64,000 nt of DNA, taken from positions 7,249,001 through 7,313,000 of the forward strand of contig NZ_CP040094.1 of NCBI RefSeq assembly GCF_013343235.1. Direction: 5' to 3'. Shown here piece after piece: positions 58,011 to 64,000 of the stretch. The stretch is from Nostoc sp. TCL240-02 (GTDB lineage Bacteria > Cyanobacteriota > Cyanobacteriia > Cyanobacteriales > Nostocaceae). How positions within the stretch are numbered: position 1 is the stretch's first letter; each line of letters starts with the position of its first letter. The notes below the pieces were generated by a model. It was given only the letters and a program-made list of their open reading frames with translations. It was not told the origin of the DNA and ran no database searches. The translations under genes were made by a program, and so were the position numbers.

Positions 58011-58253
58011 ATGGATAAAAGGCATACAGTGGAAATTCAAGAATTAAAAGCATTGATTAAAGAAACTATGCGTGAAGTTCTGCAAGAAGAAAGACTTCGC
58101 CTCTGCCAAATTCTGATTCCTTACATAAGTGATAATGAGCAACGCGAACTTGAAGCCGAATTTGGTGTACCTTCAGATGATACTGAGGATGAAGTAATTG
58201 ATATGACCGATTGGGTAAGATATGGCAATAAAATTTCGCAAAAAAGCGATTAA
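58011..58253 (+). CDS. Antitoxin of a RelE/ParE-type pair
   Basis: 80 residues, helical and charged (EIQELKALIKETMREVLQEERLRLCQIL) with an acidic C-terminal end (SDDTEDEVIDMTDW). It overlaps the toxin start by 32 bases, the usual toxin-antitoxin arrangement. The helical N-terminus may be the toxin-neutralising part. The family is not named by sequence alone; the assignment comes from context. Confidence 0.75.
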   Translation: MDKRHTVEIQELKALIKETMREVLQEERLRLCQILIPYISDNEQRELEAEFGVPSDDTEDEVIDMTDWVRYGNKISQKSD

Positions 58254-58503
58254 ATTTTTAGAAAAAGCAAATCCTGAAGATGTCGAAAATATTCGGGAGC
58301 AAATAAACCAAATTGTTATTGCTGTCGAGAACCAAGGCATTATCCCATTTACAGAACTAGATATCAAAAAAATGAAAGGTGATTGGGAGGGATTTTACAG
58401 ACTACGTATAGGTAAAAACAGAATTATTTTTACAGTAGATATTGATTCTAAAGACATCGAGATTTACGCCATTGGTGCAAGAGGAGATGTTTATAATAAA
58501 TAA
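58222..58503 (+). CDS. RelE/ParE-family toxin
   Basis: 93 residues reading FRKKAIKFLEKA near the start, then PFTELDIKKMKGDWEGFYRLRIGKNRIIFTVD, and a C-terminal IEIYAIGARGDVYN, the RelE/ParE fold pattern with the central basic strand. It would cleave mRNA or inhibit gyrase; the class is not resolved. Its start lies inside the antitoxin gene. Confidence 0.85.
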   Translation: MAIKFRKKAIKFLEKANPEDVENIREQINQIVIAVENQGIIPFTELDIKKMKGDWEGFYRLRIGKNRIIFTVDIDSKDIEIYAIGARGDVYNK

Positions 58504-58618
58504 TGCCTAATTAGTAATTTAATAACTGGAAATTAGCAAAGTAATTCTGCAAAATATACTGAGGCTTGATAGTACTAGATTGAAGTAATATTTCAGTTTA
58601 GTACTTATACTGTGTATT

Positions 58619-59044
58619 ATGTTTAAGCCTCTGTCATTTGCTTTAGTTGCAGCTACCGTTTTAGTAGCATCAATCAATAATCCCAGTGCTACCTTAGCTC
58701 GAACTTGTGCTTCTAAGTGTGGATCGCATCCAATTCAGTTTACACCTGGGCAACACATCCGAGTTGAAGTGATAAATAGCACGCATAACATAATTAAAAT
58801 CCAAAAACCCTCTGGGACTGATGCAATGACCTTGAGTCCAGGGCAAAAACTAAGTTTAGAACAAATAGAGGGTACGGAGCCAAATACATCTCTGATATTT
58901 TGGAGCGAAAAAGGTTTATCACTACAAGCAATAGTCTCGAAACCTAACTTTGGCACATTGCGCCTTGAACTCCGTCCAACTTGGCGCTCTCCTGGCGATC
59001 GCTCTTTGTATATTATGGATGATGGTAGAATAAACGTGTTTTAG
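58619..59044 (+). CDS. Secreted protein of unknown function
   Basis: 141 residues with a clean signal peptide (about 1-28, FALVAATVLVASINNPSATLA). The mature domain is beta-rich (QHIRVEVINSTHNIIKIQKP, LSPGQKLSLEQ, TLRLELRPTW). Two Cys (CASKC) lie at the mature N-terminus. No family recognised. Single gene upstream of recJ. Confidence 0.7.
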   Translation: MFKPLSFALVAATVLVASINNPSATLARTCASKCGSHPIQFTPGQHIRVEVINSTHNIIKIQKPSGTDAMTLSPGQKLSLEQIEGTEPNTSLIFWSEKGLSLQAIVSKPNFGTLRLELRPTWRSPGDRSLYIMDDGRINVF

Positions 59045-59127
59045 ATAGCAAATTAATGTTATTAGTTATGAGTTAAGAAACAACTTTCAATTCAACACTC
59101 ATAACTAAGTAAATTCTAACTTTTATT

Positions 59128-61236
59128 GTGCTAGACCGACCTGTATCTGAGCTATCAAAACCTAGCAGGCGCTTACCTAATCAGCGCTGGCAAATTTATC
59201 CACAAAAACCAGAATTTGCCCAAAAACTGGCGGTTTTGATCAATGTTTCAGCGATTATCAGCCAGTTACTAATTAATCGGGGTATCGAAACACCAGAACA
59301 GGCACAAGCATTTTTAAATCCAGAGTCTTTAGTTTTACCTTCGCCGTTAGAAGATTTTCCAGATTTGGCGATTAGTTTGGAGTTGTTGCAAAATGCGATC
59401 GCTTCTCAAACAAAAATTGCTATTTGTGGTGACTACGATGCTGATGGGATGACCAGCACGGCTCTACTTTTACGTAGTCTCCGCACTTTAGGCGCACAGG
59501 TAGATTATGCTATTCCCAGCCGGATGCACGAAGGCTATGGTATTAATAAACGCATAGTTGAAGAATTCCACAGCGAAGGCGTGGGATTAATTCTCACTGT
59601 CGATAATGGTATATCTGCGTTTGAACCAGTTGCCAGAGCTAGAGAACTTGGTCTAGCAGTGATTATCACCGATCACCACGATATCCCCCAAAAATTACCG
59701 CCAGCTAATGCTATCCTCAACCCTAAACTAATAGCCGAATCATCACCCTATAGGGGTGTTGCGGGTGTTGGTGTTGCCTATATTTTGGCAGTGTCTTTAG
59801 CACAACAGCTAGGCGAGACTAAGGGATTGATCCAGCCGATGCTAGCACTGTTTACACTAGGAACGATCGCAGATTTAGCTCCTTTAACTGGCGTGAATCG
59901 CCGTTGGGTGAAACGTGGTTTACAGCATTTACCCAAATCCAACTTAGCTGGGATACAAGCGTTGATTCAGGTGGGTGGTGTACAGGCGAGGGGAGAGGAG
60001 AGAGCAGAGGGAGCAGGGGGAGCAGGGGGAGATAAGGAAAAACTTCAGTCCCCAGTCCCCAGTCCCAAATCGCTCAAGCCTGAAGATATTGGTTTTCGTC
60101 TGGGGCCAAGAATTAATGCTATCGGTCGAATCGGTAATCCTCAGACTGTGATTGAATTGTTGACTACAGATGATATGGGGGTGGCGCTGGAAAGAGCAAT
60201 GCAGTGCGAACAAATCAACGCTTCTCGCCAGGAAATGTGTCAGCAAATTGAACAAGAAGCGATCGCTTATGTAGAATCAGAATTTGTTACATCTCTACAA
60301 CAAGACCGTGTATTAATTGTTGTTCAACCCAATTGGCATCACGGCGTTATTGGTATTGTTGCCTCCCGCTTGGTAGAACGCTACGGTGTTCCTGTATTTA
60401 TCGGTACTTATGAGGATGGGGAACATATACGCGGTTCTGCACGCTCAATTCCAGAGTTTAATGTGTTTGAAGCTTTGGAATATTGTCACGATTTACTAGG
60501 GAAATTTGGCGGACACAAAGCCGCCGGGGGATTTTCTCTACCAGCAGAAAATTTACAGGTGTTGCGATCGCGTTTGATTGAGTTTGCTAACCAGTGTCTT
60601 GAACCCCAGCATCTCAAGCCTCTGCTCAAAATTGATACCGAAGTCAACCTCGATCAAATCAATCAGCAGCTTTACCAACAGCTTAATGCTCTACATCCCT
60701 GCGGTATGGACAACCCCGATCCAGTTTTTTGGACAGCTAATGTTCAAGTGGTTGAGCAAAAAATCGTTGGGAAGGGTCACATCAAACTAACAATTGCCCA
60801 AACTATTGATAATCAGGATTACAGAATTAAAGCGATCGCTTGGCGTTGGGGCGACTACTTCCGCTTACCGCCGCGAGTGGATGTAGCTTACAAACTGCGA
60901 GAAAATTATTTTAACGGTAACACCACTATCGAGCTAGAGTTAGTCGGTGCCAGATTACCAATTCAGATTCAACAATTTTTTGCTTCGCCACCTATTTCGT
61001 CAAGTACCAGCTTTGAGTACAATCAGCGACAGTATACTTGTGGTTTCTATAAAAACGGCATTGAAGCAGAATTAAGAATTAAAAATCCTGAAGGCAAGGT
61101 GTTAGTCATGCAGCCAGGACATATAATCGGTTTACTTGGTACTAATCGTCAAAACGCTAAAGAAGTTGATATTTCTCAGCCACAGTATGACAGTATTATT
61201 CAGGCTGCACTTCAAGCGTTATCAGTTAAAAGTTAG
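59128..61236 (+). CDS. recJ: Single-stranded-DNA exonuclease RecJ
   Basis: 702 residues from a GTG start. 5'-3' ssDNA exonuclease of the DHH phosphoesterase family, acting in recombination and mismatch repair. DHH motifs: GDYDADGMTSTALLL, TVDNGISAFE, ITDHHDIPQK; DHHA1 motif GGHKAAGGFSL near residues 460-470. Residues about 286-314 are a low-complexity insertion (EGAGGAGGDKEK and SPVPSPKS) encoded by G-rich minisatellite and heptamer (AGTCCCC) repeats between conserved motifs, so the family core is intact. No other repair genes are adjacent. Confidence 0.95.
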   Translation: MLDRPVSELSKPSRRLPNQRWQIYPQKPEFAQKLAVLINVSAIISQLLINRGIETPEQAQAFLNPESLVLPSPLEDFPDLAISLELLQNAIASQTKIAICGDYDADGMTSTALLLRSLRTLGAQVDYAIPSRMHEGYGINKRIVEEFHSEGVGLILTVDNGISAFEPVARARELGLAVIITDHHDIPQKLPPANAILNPKLIAESSPYRGVAGVGVAYILAVSLAQQLGETKGLIQPMLALFTLGTIADLAPLTGVNRRWVKRGLQHLPKSNLAGIQALIQVGGVQARGEERAEGAGGAGGDKEKLQSPVPSPKSLKPEDIGFRLGPRINAIGRIGNPQTVIELLTTDDMGVALERAMQCEQINASRQEMCQQIEQEAIAYVESEFVTSLQQDRVLIVVQPNWHHGVIGIVASRLVERYGVPVFIGTYEDGEHIRGSARSIPEFNVFEALEYCHDLLGKFGGHKAAGGFSLPAENLQVLRSRLIEFANQCLEPQHLKPLLKIDTEVNLDQINQQLYQQLNALHPCGMDNPDPVFWTANVQVVEQKIVGKGHIKLTIAQTIDNQDYRIKAIAWRWGDYFRLPPRVDVAYKLRENYFNGNTTIELELVGARLPIQIQQFFASPPISSSTSFEYNQRQYTCGFYKNGIEAELRIKNPEGKVLVMQPGHIIGLLGTNRQNAKEVDISQPQYDSIIQAALQALSVKS
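59985..60069 (+). repeat. G-rich minisatellite and heptamer repeat in recJ
   Basis: GGGGAGAGGA/GGGAGCAGGG units (59988-60030) followed by AGTCCCC heptamers (about 60047-60066), in frame inside the recJ coding sequence. Confidence 0.85.
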
Positions 61237-61399
61237 GAGTTCTTTATTAACTTATTGCTTCTGACTGTGACACTGTGAGTGCTGATTTATGAGTTATGAG
61301 TTATGAGTTGAGAATAAAATTTAATTTCTCACTCCTAACCCTTCGGCAGGCTCAGGGCATCGCTCCTCACCCCTAACTCTCAATCAGCACTCAGAAATC

Positions 61400-61543
61400 T
61401 TATAGGTTGCCGTTGCGAAATGCCAACAAAAAGATTACTACTGGGCCAGCAATCACAATTAGCGCCACTGACAGCAATTGGAAAATAACTTCCCAATTGA
61501 TACTGGTAAAAGCGTTAAACAAGTCAGATACAGCGTCAAACAT
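61400..61543 (-). CDS. psb30: Photosystem II protein Psb30/Ycf12
   Basis: 47 residues on the minus strand. The stretch [19 protein letters not shown] continues into [13 protein letters not shown] at the C-terminus, matching Psb30 (Ycf12), a single-helix subunit of photosystem II. One transmembrane segment. A GGAGAAAGGG ribosome site precedes the ATG. It is monocistronic, convergent with the end of recJ. Confidence 0.93.
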   Translation of the reverse strand: MFDAVSDLFNAFTSINWEVIFQLLSVALIVIAGPVVIFLLAFRNGNL

Positions 61544-61853
61544 TTTTCCCTTTCTCCTCCCAATTGTCTTAAAAAATTCAATAACTTAATTACAAAACCC
61601 GCAATCGATCATATCTGTCTATGGCCTGTTGGATTTAATTTACTTAACAAAATTATAAGAAAAGACATAAAAACGTAAAATAGGGGCATTGGGCAGAAGA
61701 GGCAGAGGGGCAGGGGGAAGGGAGCAGGGGGACAGGGAGGACAAGGGGAGAATTATTCAAGCTTCTCCCTTGTCTCCCCCCTCTTCCTTGTCTCCAATGC
61801 CCAATGCCCAATGCCCAATTCCCCATTCCCCATTCCCCACTCCCTAATTCAAA
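61544..61853. other. Intergenic region with G-rich and heptamer repeats
   Basis: About 310 bases. A G-rich stretch of GCAGGGGGAAGGGAGCAGGG type (about 61690-61760) is followed by CCCAATG (about 61797-61817) and CCCCATT (about 61819-61840) heptamer arrays before the YkgJ gene. No gene is seen. Confidence 0.65.
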
Positions 61854-62204
61854 ATGGCAACCTGGCAATGTGTAAAGCAATGTGGAGCCTGCTGTAATCT
61901 CGATCCAGCAGATCGTCCCGATTTGGATGAGTATCTCTCTCCACCAGAACTAGAAATCTACCTCAGCATGGTAGGTAAAGATGGATGGTGCGTTAATTTC
62001 GACCATACCACGCGAGAATGTCGCATCTACTCAGATCGTCCTCGGTTCTGCCGCGTGGAATCAGAAGTATTTCAAGATATGTATGGGGTTGAACCTGAAG
62101 AAGTCAACGATTTTGCTATTGACTGCTGTCGCCAGCAAATAGAAGGAGTATACGGCGATCGCAGCTTAGAAATACTACGCTTCGATAAAGCTATTGGGCT
62201 GTAA
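61854..62204 (+). CDS. YkgJ-family cysteine-cluster protein
   Basis: 116 residues with the Cys cluster CVKQCGACCNLDPADRPDL at the N-terminus and CRIYSDRPRFCRVE later, plus DCCRQQI near the end. The family is proposed to bind a zinc or iron-sulfur cofactor; function unknown. Single gene. Confidence 0.85.
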   Translation: MATWQCVKQCGACCNLDPADRPDLDEYLSPPELEIYLSMVGKDGWCVNFDHTTRECRIYSDRPRFCRVESEVFQDMYGVEPEEVNDFAIDCCRQQIEGVYGDRSLEILRFDKAIGL

Positions 62205-62330
62205 AGAGGATCTTAGGACACAAAAACACCCCATAATTTTTTGTCTCCATTTATGTAGTTGCAATTTATTACAACAATCTGAGAATATGATAGAAATATG
62301 AAAACAACCTAGCAACCAAAACTACTGCTT

Positions 62331-62759
62331 GTGAAACTTGACTCTGCACCTTTGGAGATTTCTGGCATAGCTCAGACTGAGATCGAGCTAGAACTGAGAG
62401 ACAGCACTGATTTTAACTTAACTCCTGCGATCGCCCAGCCAGTTCAGCCTGTAGTTGCCAAGAGTCCTCAAAAGCAGCAATCAGTGTTAGTAGTTTTTGG
62501 TACAACTTTTATAACCATTTTTCTAGCAGAGATTGGAGATAAGACTCAGCTATCAACCCTATTAATGAGTGCAGAATCTCATTCGCCTTGGGTGGTATTT
62601 ATCGGATCGGCGGCGGCGCTAATAACCACCAGCTTATTAGGTGTGCTTTTAGGTAGTTGGATGGCTAGCCGACTCAGCCCAAAAACTATAGAAAAGTCAT
62701 CTGGTGTGATGTTGTTGGTAATTTCCCTAATGCTATTTTGGGATGTCATTAGTCATTAG
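62331..62759 (+). CDS. GDT1/TMEM165-family transporter, small subunit 1
   Basis: 142 residues from a GTG start. A polar N-terminal tail of about 55 residues precedes three transmembrane segments with the family motif EIGDKTQLSTLLM. UPF0016/GDT1 proteins export or move Mn2+/Ca2+. Standard members have two such three-helix repeats in one chain; this protein has one, and the next gene supplies the other. Confidence 0.88.
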   Translation: MKLDSAPLEISGIAQTEIELELRDSTDFNLTPAIAQPVQPVVAKSPQKQQSVLVVFGTTFITIFLAEIGDKTQLSTLLMSAESHSPWVVFIGSAAALITTSLLGVLLGSWMASRLSPKTIEKSSGVMLLVISLMLFWDVISH

Positions 62760-62800
62760 AAAAACTTCCCAATTCCCAATTCCCAATTCCCCTTAATAAT

Positions 62801-63103
62801 ATGGATTGGCATCTTTTAGGACTGAGCTTTATTACAGTTTTTTTATCAGAATTAGGTGACAAAAGTCAGCTAGCAGCGATCGCACTTTCAGGACGTTCTA
62901 ATTCTCCGCGTGCAGTATTTTTTGGTGCAGCAGGCGCATTGCTGTTGACAAGCCTGTTAGGAGCATTAGCAGGGGGAGCAGTAGCCGAATTATTACCTAC
63001 ACGTTTGTTAAAAGCGATCGCTGCGATCGGATTTGCCATCCTTGCAGCACGCCTGCTGTTATTTAACAATGAACCATCGGCGGATTCTGAAGAAACACCA
63101 TGA
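62801..63103 (+). CDS. GDT1/TMEM165-family transporter, small subunit 2
   Basis: 100 residues with three transmembrane segments and the second family motif ELGDKSQLAAIAL. Starts 41 bases after the first half on the same strand. Together they likely form a heterodimeric cation (probably Mn2+) exporter in the membrane. Confidence 0.88.
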   Translation: MDWHLLGLSFITVFLSELGDKSQLAAIALSGRSNSPRAVFFGAAGALLLTSLLGALAGGAVAELLPTRLLKAIAAIGFAILAARLLLFNNEPSADSEETP

Positions 63104-63239
63104 GAAAGGACTCAGAAGAGAGAATTCAGAAGACCTACCCATGAAGGGATGGTGTTAAAACGCCACCGGAGTTTAATTCATACTGACTCCTGTTAGCGGA
63201 TAGCTAAGGTTTAGCCCATTCTAACTTCTGAATTCTTCT

Positions 63240-64000
63240 TTACAAAACTTCCCAAGCCGTTCCTTTGTAGCCGTATTGGAAAATTTCGGGATGCAAAATT
63301 TCAGCCAAAATTTCGAGAGAATCTACCAGTCGTGGCCCTGGACGATTAAAGTAAGAATTGCCATCAGTGATGTAGACCCTACCAGCTTGCGTAGCGTGTA
63401 GTTTTTCCCACTCTGGACGTTGAGTTAATAATTTGGCTTCTTGGCGAGTACGATTTAAATCAAAGCCACAAGGCATAAAAACAATTACATCTGGATTAGT
63501 TGTTAATAGTGTTTCCCACGGCAAGATAGGAGAAGGCTGACCTGTATAACAAAATAGAGACTGTCCTCCTGCCAAGTTAACTAATTCAGGAATCCAATTG
63601 GCGGCAACCATTAAAGGATCAGTCCACTCAATACAGGCAACAGTCGGCTGTTCATTTAAAGAAAGTCCTTGGACTCTTTGCTGACAAATTTTGACACGAG
63701 CTTCTAAGTTTTCTAAGACTTTTACCGAATCTACCTCAAAAGCGTGGCTGACTCGCTCAATATCAGCCCAAACGTCTTGGAGAATATTGGGTTGTAAAGA
63801 AATAATCTGCGGTTTACTGTCAATGAGTGTGGCGACTGCCTTTTCAACTTCGTGTAAGCTGACAGCACAAACATCACACTGGTCTTGAGTGAGAATGTGA
63901 GTAGGCTGCAACCGCTCTAAAACATCAATTTTTATTTCATAAATACTGAGAGCAGATTGTAACAAATTATTTACATCATCGTTAATTTGGCTGCTGGAGG
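63240..64000 (-). CDS. BtuF-like cobalamin-binding protein (partial)
   Basis: The frame runs off the end of the window, so the N-terminal part is missing; about 253 residues are visible. It fits the periplasmic-binding family of vitamin B12 receptors (KIDVLERLQPTHILTQDQCDVCAVS, TVACIEWTDPLMVAANWIPELVNLAGG, NPDVIVFMPCGFDL, VYITDGNSYFNRPGPRLVDSLEILAEIL). It may work in cobalamin or cobinamide uptake or salvage. It lies at the end of a window already rich in corrin genes. Confidence 0.85.
   Translation of the reverse strand, partial: SSSQINDDVNNLLQSALSIYEIKIDVLERLQPTHILTQDQCDVCAVSLHEVEKAVATLIDSKPQIISLQPNILQDVWADIERVSHAFEVDSVKVLENLEARVKICQQRVQGLSLNEQPTVACIEWTDPLMVAANWIPELVNLAGGQSLFCYTGQPSPILPWETLLTTNPDVIVFMPCGFDLNRTRQEAKLLTQRPEWEKLHATQAGRVYITDGNSYFNRPGPRLVDSLEILAEILHPEIFQYGYKGTAWEVL

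Overview
The window is chromosomal DNA from a filamentous cyanobacterium, most likely Nostocales (Nostoc/Anabaena-like). Support comes from many copies of the HIP1 octamer GCGATCGC, a Psb30/Ycf12 photosystem II peptide, a CrtW-type beta-carotene ketolase, a bilin-binding multi-GAF sensor kinase, FtsZ with a long N-terminal extension, heptameric tandem repeats, and 24-nt insertions inside HIP1 sites that fit the SDR5 small dispersed repeats described in Nostoc punctiforme. No rRNA, tRNA or CRISPR array was recognised.

Layout. 0-5 kb: end of ftsQ, ftsZ, then gshB and a glutaredoxin on the minus strand. 4.77-5.80 kb: a decayed IS630-type insertion sequence. 6-16 kb: a PEP-CTERM protein, hflX, cofG, crtW, an SRPBCC protein, a CPXCG mini-protein, a radical SAM/B12-binding protein and a SemiSWEET. 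15.3-16.7 kb: a cobalamin riboswitch ahead of a DUF1636 gene and cobK. 16.7-20.4 kb: a giant AAA-like/WD40 protein. 20.8-25.7 kb: a VOC protein, a small membrane protein, a BMP-family lipoprotein, an acyl-CoA ligase and a coiled-coil protein. 25.8-28.1 kb: a broken type II restriction-modification locus with an intact methylase, an intact XRE regulator and a dead BglII-like endonuclease. 28.2-29.9 kb: a CbiG-CobJ fusion. 30-31 kb: a non-coding stretch with repeats and a candidate small RNA. 31-36 kb: kptA, an anion permease, a peptidoglycan-binding protein and an ArsA/Get3-like ATPase. 36-46.3 kb: signalling and poly-P-type genes (cyanobacteriochrome kinase, CHAD, DUF3616, NIL-ferredoxin, hybrid regulator/kinase, CheY). 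46.4-52.2 kb: two pentapeptide proteins, an FAD oxidoreductase and a TPR protein. 52.7-57.8 kb: a sulfate-type binding protein followed by pstSCAB. 58-64 kb: a toxin-antitoxin pair, recJ, psb30, a YkgJ protein, a pair of small GDT1/TMEM165 proteins and a BtuF-like binding protein cut by the window end.

How the genes relate. Cobalamin recurs: riboswitch, DUF1636, CobK, CbiG-CobJ, BtuF-like protein and a B12-domain radical SAM enzyme, though these are dispersed. The pst genes form one operon-like run. The most informative signals are small-scale. Two 24-nt insertions sit in HIP1 sites, each in frame in a repeat protein. G-rich minisatellites sit in the linkers of three proteins. A 90-bp MITE has an intact 8-bp target duplication. 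A terminal-repeat family has two members of exactly 100 bp. The restriction endonuclease carries several independent lesions while its methylase and regulator stay intact.
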